A stretch of 5,867 nt of DNA from Betaproteobacteria bacterium (lineage in GTDB: Bacteria; Pseudomonadota; Gammaproteobacteria; Burkholderiales; Casimicrobiaceae), in assembly GCA_003153335.1 (NCBI GenBank), contig PLYG01000036.1:6818-12684 (forward strand). Reading direction: 5' to 3'. Below, piece by piece: positions 1-5,505 of this stretch (position 1 is the first letter of the stretch; the number at the start of each line of letters is the position of its first letter). Both the position numbers and the translations under genes were made by a program. Below the pieces are notes generated by a model. It was not told the DNA's origin. It saw only the letters and a program-made list of their open reading frames with translations, and did no database searches.

Positions 1-549
1 CAGGATCCGGACATCATCATGGTCGGCGAAATACGCGATCTCGAGACTGCCGACATCGCCATCAAGGCGGCCCAGACCGGCCACCTGGTGCTTGCGAGCG
101 TGCACACCAACGACGCGCCGAGCACCTTGATGCGGCTGGTCAACATGGGCGTCGCCCCCTTCAACGTCGCGTCCAGCGTGAACCTGATCACCGCGCAGCG
201 CCTTGGGCGGAAGCTTTGCATGCAGTGCCGGGCACCGGTCGACATCCCGCCCGAAGCGCTGCTGCGGGCGGGATTTGCCGAGGCGGAACTGGATGGCTCA
301 TGGCAGGCCTACGGTCCGGTAGGATGCGAGCAATGCAAGGGCACCGGTTACAAGGGCCGCTTGGGAATTTTCGAGGTGTTGCCGATCTCGGAGGAAATGA
401 CGCGTATCCTGATGAAGAATGGCTCCGTTTTGGACATAGCCGCCCAGGCGCGGGCCGAAGGGTTCCGCAACCTGCGGCAGTCGGGATTAGGCAAGGTCAA
501 GCAGGGCGTGACCTCGCTTGAGGAAATCGAATCGATCACCAACGAGTGA
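1..549 (+). CDS. pilB: Type IV pilus assembly ATPase PilB, C-terminal part (5' end outside window)
   Basis: This is the C-terminal 182 residues of a hexameric cytoplasmic secretion ATPase that drives pilus extension. The frame is open from base 1. Visible residues 2-13 (DPDIIMVGEIRD) are the Walker B/type II secretion ATPase signature, and residues 27-39 (GHLVLASVHTNDA) form the His box. Two CxxC pairs (visible Cys73/76 and Cys109/112) make the tetracysteine zinc-binding motif found in PilB and GspE but absent from PilT, so a retraction ATPase is unlikely. The Walker A motif and N-terminal domains lie upstream of the window. GspE is the main alternative, but pilC and pilD directly downstream favour PilB. 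The stop is 21 bp before pilC, consistent with one transcript. The visible part shows no damage. Confidence 0.95.
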   Translation, partial: QDPDIIMVGEIRDLETADIAIKAAQTGHLVLASVHTNDAPSTLMRLVNMGVAPFNVASSVNLITAQRLGRKLCMQCRAPVDIPPEALLRAGFAEAELDGSWQAYGPVGCEQCKGTGYKGRLGIFEVLPISEEMTRILMKNGSVLDIAAQARAEGFRNLRQSGLGKVKQGVTSLEEIESITNE

Positions 550-570
550 CGCACAGTCTGGAGAATCATC

Positions 571-1806
571 ATGGCAGTCGCCACGCCGGCATCGCGCGGT
601 CAGCGAGACGTTAAGACCTACATTTTCAACTGGGAAGGCGTCGACAAGAATAACAAGACGATGCGCGGCGATTTGCGCGCGGCGTCCGAGACCGTCGTCA
701 CCACCACGCTGCGGCGGCAAGGCATCCGGGTACTCAAGGTCAAGCGCCTTTCGCTGCGTGGCGGGGGGAGGATCAAGGATAGGGATATCACCTTCTTCAC
801 CCGGCAGCTGTCGACGATGATGAGAGCGGGGGTGCCGCTGCTGCAGTCATTCGACATCGTTGCGCGCGGCCACTCCAATGCGCGGTTTTCACGGATGCTG
901 CTGGATATCAAGGCGCAGGTCGAGGCAGGCAGCAGCCTTTCGCAGGCGTTCCGCCGGCATCCGATGCATTTCGACGGGCTGTTCTGCAACCTGGTCGCGG
1001 CGGGTGAACAGGCGGGCGTGCTCGACACGGTGCTTGACCGGCTCGCCACCTACAAGGAAAAAATCCTCGCCATCAAGGGGAAAATCAAGTCCGCACTATT
1101 CTATCCGGCAATGGTGATAACGGTCGCCATCGTGGTCGTCACGGTCATCATGGTGTTCGTGATTCCGTCGTTCAAGGAAGTCTTTGCCAGTTTTGGCGCC
1201 AGCCTGCCCGGCCCGACGCTGATGGTGATTGCAATTTCCGACTTTTTCGTCGCCTACTGGCTACTCGTCGTAATACTCATGATCGGCACGGTCTTTGGCG
1301 CCTGGTTTCTGTGGAAAAAGGTGCCTGCGTTTCGGCGCATTTTCGATCGCATCATCCTGAAGATGCCGGTCATCGGCAAAGTTCTCCGGCAGGCTACCAT
1401 CGCCCGCTGGAGCCGCACGCTGGCGACGATGTTCGCGGCGGGCGTACCGCTGGTGGATGCTCTCGACTCGGTGGCCGGCGCCGCCGGCAACCAGGTCTAC
1501 GCCGACGCAACACGGCGCATCCGTACCGACGTCTCGACGGGTACCAGCCTCTCCGGCGCCATGATTAACACCGATGTTTTTCCAAACATGGTGCTGCAGA
1601 TGACGCAGATCGGCGAAGAGTCTGGTTCGCTCGACGGCATGCTCAACAAGGTGGCGGATTTCTACGAACGCGAGGTCGACGATGCAGTCACCGCGTTGTC
1701 GAGCCTGATGGAACCGATACTGATGGTATTCCTTGGGGTCGTGGTCGGGGGCTTGGTCATCTCGATGTACCTGCCCATTTTCAAGCTCGGCTCGGTGGTC
1801 GGCTGA
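571..1806 (+). CDS. pilC: Type IV pilus inner-membrane platform protein PilC
   Basis: This 411-residue protein is full length for PilC, the polytopic membrane protein that couples PilB to pilin polymerisation. It has a short N-terminal cytoplasmic region with the family-typical FNWEGVDK (residues 19-26), then two T2SSF domains at about 75-198 (FTRQLSTMMRAGVPLLQ) and 278-400 (the second copy again has TMFAAGVPL). Hydrophobic segments lie at about 178-199, 226-248 and 380-403, matching the usual three-helix topology. The paired GExxG motifs (GEQAG at 145-149, GEESG at 348-352) mark the internal duplication. The ATG is preceded by GGAGA (560-564) at good spacing, and the start agrees with known PilC N-termini. 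It probably forms an operon with pilB. GspF is the alternative family, but the pil context argues against it. Confidence 0.96.
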   Translation: MAVATPASRGQRDVKTYIFNWEGVDKNNKTMRGDLRAASETVVTTTLRRQGIRVLKVKRLSLRGGGRIKDRDITFFTRQLSTMMRAGVPLLQSFDIVARGHSNARFSRMLLDIKAQVEAGSSLSQAFRRHPMHFDGLFCNLVAAGEQAGVLDTVLDRLATYKEKILAIKGKIKSALFYPAMVITVAIVVVTVIMVFVIPSFKEVFASFGASLPGPTLMVIAISDFFVAYWLLVVILMIGTVFGAWFLWKKVPAFRRIFDRIILKMPVIGKVLRQATIARWSRTLATMFAAGVPLVDALDSVAGAAGNQVYADATRRIRTDVSTGTSLSGAMINTDVFPNMVLQMTQIGEESGSLDGMLNKVADFYEREVDDAVTALSSLMEPILMVFLGVVVGGLVISMYLPIFKLGSVVG

Positions 1807-1846
1807 ATTCGTCCGGACGATCCTCGCTCTCCGGCGACATTGCTAA

Positions 1847-1940
1847 GCCGGGCATCGCCCGGCGATGATGAAGGACGCGTCCGTCCTGGTATCCACGAAG
1901 TCTTCAGTGCGCACGGTGACTGAATTCTGCTCGTTGAATT
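1847..1940. repeat. Row of short inverted repeats in the pilC-pilD spacer
   Basis: The 158-bp pilC-pilD spacer has no gene but contains several perfect inverted repeats in succession. GCCGGGC/GCCCGGC (1847-1853 and 1857-1863) has a 3-nt loop. AGGACG/CGTCCT (1872-1877 and 1882-1887) has a 4-nt loop. TTCAGT/ACTGAA (1903-1908 and 1919-1924) has a 10-nt loop. AATTC/GAATT (1923-1927 and 1936-1940) has an 8-nt loop and overlaps the previous arm by two bases. The first two are GC-rich and could fold stably in RNA. None is followed by a T-run, so they are not classical intrinsic terminators. They could attenuate, protect or process the pilBC message, or be chance in GC-rich DNA. No function is claimed. 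Confidence 0.45.
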
Positions 1941-1965
1941 TGAACACTTGACCCGGTAGAGACCC

Positions 1966-2820
1966 ATGAATGAATTCGCGGCCTTGGCGGCTGTACCCTG
2001 GTTGTGGTGGACGATTGCCGGCGTGGTGGGACTGTGCGTGGGGAGTTTCCTCAACGTCGTCGTTCATCGCCTGCCCCGGATGCTCGAACAGGACTGGGCC
2101 GACCAGTGCGCGGAGCTGCGCGGCGAAACGCCGGCCGATAGTACGCCGTACAACCTGCTCACGCCCCGGTCCGGCTGTCCCGCCTGCAAGCATCCGATCC
2201 GGGCGCACGAAAACATTCCCGTGCTCAGCTATCTCCTGCTTCGGGCAAAGTGCGCGCACTGCGGCGCGCGCATTTCGCCGCGCTATCCCATCATCGAACT
2301 GGTCGCGGCCGGTCTTGCCATTGCGGCAGCCTGGCAATTCGGCCCCACTTGGCAGGCGCTGGCCATCGCCTGCCTGCTCTGGGTGCTGCTGGCACTTTCG
2401 GCCATCGACATCGATACCCAGTTGCTCCCGGACAACCTGACTCTGCCGGTGCTCTGGGCCGGACTTATTCTCAACAGTTTCGGATTATTTGTGCCGCTGG
2501 GCGACGCGCTATGGGGGGCCGTTGCCGGCTATCTGGTCCTGTGGCTGGTGTACTGGGCGTTCAAACTGGTCACCGGCAAGGAGGGCATGGGCTATGGGGA
2601 TTTCAAATTGCTCGCAGCATTGGGCGCCTGGCTGGGATGGCAGATGTTGCCGGTGGTCATTCTGCTCTCATCGGTCGTGGGCGCCGCGGTGGGGATCACC
2701 CTGATCGTGGCGCGCGGGCGCGATCGCAACATCCCGATTCCCTTCGGACCGTATCTCGCCGGCGCAGGCGTGCTCACCGTGTTTTTCGGCAAGACGCTCG
2801 TTTCAATGTATCTGGGCTGA
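1966..2820 (+). CDS. pilD: Prepilin peptidase / N-methyltransferase PilD
   Basis: This 284-residue polytopic inner-membrane aspartyl protease cleaves the leader of type IV prepilins and N-methylates the new N-terminus. It may also process type II secretion pseudopilins. The N-terminal A24 domain starts with a hydrophobic helix and GSFLNVVVHRLP (26-37). Two CxxC pairs, Cys71/74 and Cys96/99, form the zinc-binding cytoplasmic loop between helices 1 and 2. The peptidase domain holds the two catalytic aspartates expected for the family: one in AIDIDTQLLPD (146-156, probably Asp148) and Asp212 in GMGYGDFK (207-214). Several further hydrophobic segments continue to the C-terminus. The length is normal for PilD. 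The Shine-Dalgarno is weak (GGTAGAGA, about 1955-1962). The stop overlaps a possible upstream start of coaE. Confidence 0.96.
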   Translation: MNEFAALAAVPWLWWTIAGVVGLCVGSFLNVVVHRLPRMLEQDWADQCAELRGETPADSTPYNLLTPRSGCPACKHPIRAHENIPVLSYLLLRAKCAHCGARISPRYPIIELVAAGLAIAAAWQFGPTWQALAIACLLWVLLALSAIDIDTQLLPDNLTLPVLWAGLILNSFGLFVPLGDALWGAVAGYLVLWLVYWAFKLVTGKEGMGYGDFKLLAALGAWLGWQMLPVVILLSSVVGAAVGITLIVARGRDRNIPIPFGPYLAGAGVLTVFFGKTLVSMYLG

Positions 2821-2870
2821 TGCGCCCGCCGCTGGCCAGCCGCTTAGAACACGGACATCCGCGCAGCGTC

Positions 2871-3473
2871 ATGGCCTATCTCGTGGGATTGACCGGCGGC
2901 ATCGGGTGCGGGAAAAGCACCGTGGGTGCGCGCTTTGTCGAATTGGGAAGCGGCCTCATCGATGCCGACGCGGTGTCGCATTCGCTTACGCGCCGGGAGG
3001 CACCGGGCTGGCAGGCGATTCGCGCGGAATTTGGAGAAAACTTCTTCGAGCCCGATGGCGAACTGGACCGCGCGCGCCTGCGCCAGGCAGTGTTTGCCAA
3101 TGCCGCGACCAGGGCGAGGCTGGAGGCCGTGCTGCACCCGCTGATTCGCAACGAGACTGCCAGGCAGATCGCGGACGCCACCGCCGCTTATGTGTTGTTG
3201 ATGGTGCCGCTGCTGTTCGAAAGCGGCCGCTATCGGGAACGCTGCCGGCGCGTGCTGGTGGTTGACTGCCTGGAATCGACGCAGGTACGCCGTGTCGTCG
3301 CACGCAATGGCATGGCGCCTGACGACGTGCGCGCCATCATCCGCTCGCAAACCGGCCGTGCCCAACGGCTGGCTCTCGCCGATGACGTCATTGACAACGA
3401 AGGAGATGCGGACCGGCTGGCCGGCGCGGTTGCGCGCCTGGACCGGCTCTATCGCCGGCTGGCCAACGCATGA
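2871..3473 (+). CDS. coaE: Dephospho-CoA kinase
   Basis: This cytoplasmic enzyme phosphorylates the ribose 3'-hydroxyl of dephospho-CoA with ATP, the last step of coenzyme A synthesis. The 200-residue product opens with GLTGGIGCGKST (6-17), the P-loop. It continues with DADAVSHSLT (31-40, substrate-binding aspartates), HPLI (89-92), VPLLFE (112-117) and DDVIDNEGD (171-179), in the order usual for CoaE. The ATG at 2871 was chosen because most CoaE proteins begin a few residues before the P-loop. No clear Shine-Dalgarno precedes it. An in-frame ATG at 2820 overlaps the pilD TGA as TGATG and would add 17 residues, so a translationally coupled longer form is possible. Linkage to pilD is a conserved neighbourhood rather than a functional partnership. 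Confidence 0.95.
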   Translation: MAYLVGLTGGIGCGKSTVGARFVELGSGLIDADAVSHSLTRREAPGWQAIRAEFGENFFEPDGELDRARLRQAVFANAATRARLEAVLHPLIRNETARQIADATAAYVLLMVPLLFESGRYRERCRRVLVVDCLESTQVRRVVARNGMAPDDVRAIIRSQTGRAQRLALADDVIDNEGDADRLAGAVARLDRLYRRLANA

Positions 3474-3500
3474 AGTCTCGCGGAATCCATGTCTCTCGCC

Positions 3501-3648
3501 TACCAGGCTATTGCAAAGCTACTGCGGTGGCCATCTGCGTCGTTGCACGGTGCTCGAAATCCTCACGTACGCCCAAGTACGCTCCGGTTTCTGCGCGCCG
3601 TGCGCCTAGCATATGGCCATCCTCGCTACGCTTTTCAACTGCCTGGTA
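3501..3648. repeat. 148-bp imperfect palindrome, candidate dispersed repeat or structured RNA element
   Basis: The ends are inverted: TACCAGGC at 3501-3508 pairs with GCCTGGTA at 3641-3648, and over the outer 19 bases 16 match (3501-3519 against 3630-3648). Further paired blocks occur at TGGCCAT (3528-3534 with 3613-3619) and GCACGG (3545-3550 with 3598-3603). The apex is CGTAC/GTACG (3566-3570 and 3577-3581) around a 6-base loop. The whole unit therefore folds back on itself about base 3574 with interspersed mismatches. It begins 27 bp after the coaE stop. From memory it resembles a repeat scattered through intergenic regions of betaproteobacteria that often yields spurious ORFs, but I cannot confirm this here. 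A miniature mobile element or a transcript-processing hairpin are the main readings. Confidence 0.7.
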
Positions 3649-3763
3649 TTCCCTTGGCCACGGCTTTGGAGCACAATCGCGCCATTCGCAATTCGCCGGG
3701 CTGCCGCCAACCTGGCCCCGCCGGCCGCAAGGCGCCCGGTGCCTTTAGATCAAAGGTCAACGC
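3649..3763. other. Non-coding leader between palindrome and zapD
   Basis: This 115-bp GC-rich stretch follows the palindrome and runs to the zapD start. No protein with recognisable features is encoded. A very weak promoter-like pair (TTCCCT at 3649-3654 and CACAAT at 3672-3677, 17 bp apart) could serve zapD, but its match to consensus is poor. A stop in the zapD frame at 3746-3748 limits any upstream extension of zapD. Confidence 0.4.
3752..3756 (+). promoter_or_regulatory. Shine-Dalgarno site that fixes the zapD TTG start
   Basis: AAAGG lies 7 bases upstream of the TTG at 3764, which is ideal spacing. With the in-frame stop at 3746-3748, this leaves TTG as the only standard start that keeps the conserved EHPLNE motif. 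Confidence 0.65.
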
Positions 3764-4522
3764 TTGATCCGTTATGAACATCCGCTGAATGAGCGTATTC
3801 GCACAATGATGCGGCTCGAGGATCTCTTTCAGCGCGCGCGCTATTTCTCGGCGAAAGCCGAGCCTAACGATCATCACGCGGCGCTGAATGCGATGTTCGA
3901 AATTGCGGAGATCGCCTCACGCGCGGATCTCAAATCGGATTTGCTGCAGGAACTCGAGCGCCAGCGCCAGTTGCTCTCGGCGCTGCGGGAAAACCCCCAG
4001 GTCGCCACCGAAACCCTGGACGAATTCCTGTCCGACATTGTCACCGCGGCAACCGATCTTCATGCGCAATCCGGCAGGATAGGCCAGCATTTGCGGGACA
4101 ACGAATGGCTGATGATCATCAAGCAGCGCATGGGCATTCCGGGTGGCGTCTGTGAATTCGATCTGCCGTCCTACCACTTCTGGCTGAATCGGGAGGCGCA
4201 GGCCAAGCAGCGGGATTTGCAAGCCTGGCTGGCGCCTTTCCTGCCCATCGACGAGGCGCTGGGCATCGTGCTGCGCGTCCTGCGCGACAGTGGACGATCA
4301 TCGCGCCAGGTGGCCTACAACGGCCTTTTTCAGTTGATGCTCACCGCCACCAAGGTAGCGCAATTGCTCCGCATCACTGTCGCCAGGGATCTGCCCTACG
4401 TGCCCGAGATCAGCGCCAATCGCTATGCGCTCAATATACGCTTCGTGGGTTTCGACATTTCCGACCGGCCCAAGCAGATCGAACAGGATGTGGAATTCGA
4501 TCTTACGTTCTGTAATCTCTAG
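3764..4522 (+). CDS. zapD: Cell division protein ZapD (FtsZ cross-linker)
   Basis: This cytoplasmic Z-ring associated protein binds the FtsZ C-terminus and bundles protofilaments at midcell. The product is 252 residues, close to the roughly 250 usual for the family. Conserved features are YEHPLNERIRT at the N-terminus (4-14), a long helical stretch with ELERQRQLLSAL (63-74), GIPGGVCEFDLPSYHFWL (124-141), YNGLFQLML (185-193) and a C-terminal strand-rich part with YALNIRF (221-227) and VEFDLTFC (243-250). The start is TTG, supported by AAAGG 7 bases upstream; the next ATG is inside the conserved N-terminus. It is separated from coaE by a palindromic element and from yacG by brnTA, so it may depend on its own promoter. 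The older name is yacF. Confidence 0.94.
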   Translation: MIRYEHPLNERIRTMMRLEDLFQRARYFSAKAEPNDHHAALNAMFEIAEIASRADLKSDLLQELERQRQLLSALRENPQVATETLDEFLSDIVTAATDLHAQSGRIGQHLRDNEWLMIIKQRMGIPGGVCEFDLPSYHFWLNREAQAKQRDLQAWLAPFLPIDEALGIVLRVLRDSGRSSRQVAYNGLFQLMLTATKVAQLLRITVARDLPYVPEISANRYALNIRFVGFDISDRPKQIEQDVEFDLTFCNL

Positions 4523-4607
4523 GGTCGTTCCAGGCGCCCGACGCCGGCATCCGTTGCGCAGAATCGTGGAAAAAGCCGGCGCAAGGCAGGCGCCGCGGCA
4601 AGGGCTA

Positions 4608-4641
4608 TTGCATTGCCTTCGCGTATATGATCATAATATAC
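4608..4641 (+). promoter_or_regulatory. Candidate promoter and BrnA operator for brnTA
   Basis: TTGCAT (4608-4613) and CATAAT (4632-4637) are separated by 18 bp and resemble a sigma70 promoter. Overlapping the -10 region is a perfect 10-bp palindrome, TATGATCATA (4626-4635), set in a longer imperfect one with GTATA and TATAC arms (4623-4641). This is a notably AT-rich patch in GC-rich surroundings. brnTA operons are repressed by BrnA or the BrnTA complex binding at the promoter, so this is the natural operator candidate. Transcription would start only a few bases before the brnT ATG. Confidence 0.5.
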
Positions 4642-4645
4642 ACGA

Positions 4646-4945
4646 ATGATCGACATTGCGCGCATCGATGGGTTCGATTGGGACGCCGGAAACGCCCGCA
4701 AGAACGAGCGCCACGGCGTTACCCAGGCCGAGGCAGAACAGGTCTTTTTTGACCCGCTGCTGCTGCTTGCCGCTGACGACAAGCACTCTCGATCCGAACC
4801 CCGGCTTCATATACTTGGCGCAACCGCGGCAGGCCGGCCGGTTCACGTAACCTTTACCTTGCGCTTCGATGGCACGAAGATACGCGTCATTTTCGCGCGC
4901 GACATGAGCCGGAAAGAAAGGGCTTACTATGACCACAAAGCGTAA
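4646..4945 (+). CDS. brnT: BrnT-family type II toxin (ribonuclease)
   Basis: This 99-residue protein belongs to the BrnT family, RelE-like ribonuclease toxins that halt translation when not bound by BrnA. Family features are FDWD..N..K...RHGV (10-25), VFFDP (33-37), EPRLHILG (51-58), VTFTLR (68-73) and the C-terminal IRVIFARDMSRKERAYY (79-95). Length and motifs look intact. No Shine-Dalgarno is seen before the ATG, and the putative promoter lies only a few bases upstream, so translation may be from a very short or absent leader. The 3' end overlaps brnA by 17 bp, the usual toxin-first arrangement. The pair sits between zapD and yacG, genes normally adjacent, which suggests acquisition as an islet. 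The exact start could be slightly downstream, but no better candidate appears. Confidence 0.9.
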   Translation: MIDIARIDGFDWDAGNARKNERHGVTQAEAEQVFFDPLLLLAADDKHSRSEPRLHILGATAAGRPVHVTFTLRFDGTKIRVIFARDMSRKERAYYDHKA

Positions 4946-5192
4946 AGCTGTCCCGCAGTTCAAATCCGAAACCGCTGAACGAAAATTCTGGGAAGCGCAC
5001 GACAGCGCCGAGCTGGTTGACTGGACGAAAGCCCAACGCGCCACCTTTCCCAATCTGAAGCCGACCACGCAGAGCATCTCGCTCCGGTTGCCCGCGCACC
5101 TGCTCGAACGGATCAAGGCAGCAGCGAACTCGCGCGATGTGCCGTATCAGTCGCTGATCAAAGTCTGGCTCGAAGAGAAGGTGAAGTCGTGA
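4929..5192 (+). CDS. brnA: BrnA-family antitoxin (ribbon-helix-helix DNA-binding)
   Basis: This 87-residue antitoxin neutralises BrnT and represses the operon as a dimeric DNA-binding protein. The N-terminal part, PQFKSETAERKFWEAHDS (9-26) plus VDW (30-32), is the conserved toxin-interacting segment of the BrnA/CopG-like antitoxin family. The C-terminal part, from ISLRLPAHLLERIK (50-63) through VPYQSLIKVWL (71-81), is the ribbon-helix-helix fold with a typical SLRLP strand. The ATG follows AGAAAGGG (about 4915-4922) with 6-base spacing, a good site inside the end of brnT. The 17-bp overlap suggests translational coupling. The better ribosome site on the antitoxin than on the toxin fits the need for antitoxin excess. 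It is intact, with no truncation. Confidence 0.91.
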   Translation: MTTKRKAVPQFKSETAERKFWEAHDSAELVDWTKAQRATFPNLKPTTQSISLRLPAHLLERIKAAANSRDVPYQSLIKVWLEEKVKS

Positions 5193-5275
5193 GTGGCACC
5201 GGCTGGCGAAGCGATCCAGTCCGTGCACCCGGTCGGCGGACTTCCCGATAACCCGCTTGAACAGCTCTCCCTACG
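5193..5275. other. brnA-yacG spacer
   Basis: This 83-bp stretch has no gene. I see no terminator hairpin with a T-run, no clear promoter and no Shine-Dalgarno directly before yacG (the bases before the ATG are CTCTCCCTACG). It is the downstream edge of the brnTA islet and may contain what remains of the original zapD-yacG junction. No direct repeat linking it to the 4523-4645 edge was found by eye. Confidence 0.5.
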
Positions 5276-5476
5276 ATGAAACCACGGATAGTCAATTGCC
5301 CGCGTTGCAAGAAGCCCGTTGAGTGGACGCCGGCGGCAAAGTTCCGGCCCTTTTGTTCCAAGCGGTGCAAGACCAATGACCTGGGCGCGTGGGCGAGCGA
5401 ACAGTACCGGGTCGCGGGCGAGCCGCTGATCGACCCGCCGTTCGAATCTCCGGACGACGAAGCGTCAGCGAACTAG
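5276..5476 (+). CDS. yacG: DNA gyrase inhibitor YacG (small zinc protein)
   Basis: This 66-residue cytoplasmic protein binds GyrB and inhibits gyrase; in E. coli it is an endogenous gyrase inhibitor. It has the YacG zinc site: CPRC (Cys8, Cys11) and FCSKRC (Cys27, Cys31), with KPVEW (13-17) between and LGAWASEQYRV (36-46) after. The acidic, flexible C-terminal tail is also typical, as is the size of about 65 residues. The start is the only ATG that gives the family N-terminus; no convincing Shine-Dalgarno is visible. It normally follows zapD directly, but here brnTA intervenes. It converges on mutT with 29 bp between the stops. Confidence 0.95.
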   Translation: MKPRIVNCPRCKKPVEWTPAAKFRPFCSKRCKTNDLGAWASEQYRVAGEPLIDPPFESPDDEASAN

Positions 5477-5505
5477 CAGTCTGCTGTAAAGCCGCTGCTA
5501 GCGCC

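Noticed and set aside
1811..1818. GTCCGGAC palindrome just after pilC
   Set aside because: An 8-bp palindrome without a partner or spacing pattern is expected by chance in this composition.
2250..2870. Long upstream extension of the coaE reading frame
   Set aside because: The extension runs in a shadow frame through pilD, which is clearly coding in another frame; CoaE homologues begin just before the P-loop.
3489..3767. 92-residue open frame across the coaE-zapD gap
   Set aside because: It lies mostly inside the palindromic element, overlaps the zapD start, has low-information composition and no recognised domain. It is most likely a spurious frame of the repeat.
4119..4301. Minus-strand open frames opposite zapD and other genes
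   Set aside because: They are shadows of strongly supported genes in high-GC DNA with no recognisable family motifs.
3720..4596. Similar GC-rich strings at about 3720-3739 and 4575-4596, considered as duplicated flanks around zapD
   Set aside because: The match needs gaps and is made of GC-rich words common in this genome; it is not convincing as a direct repeat or insertion scar.
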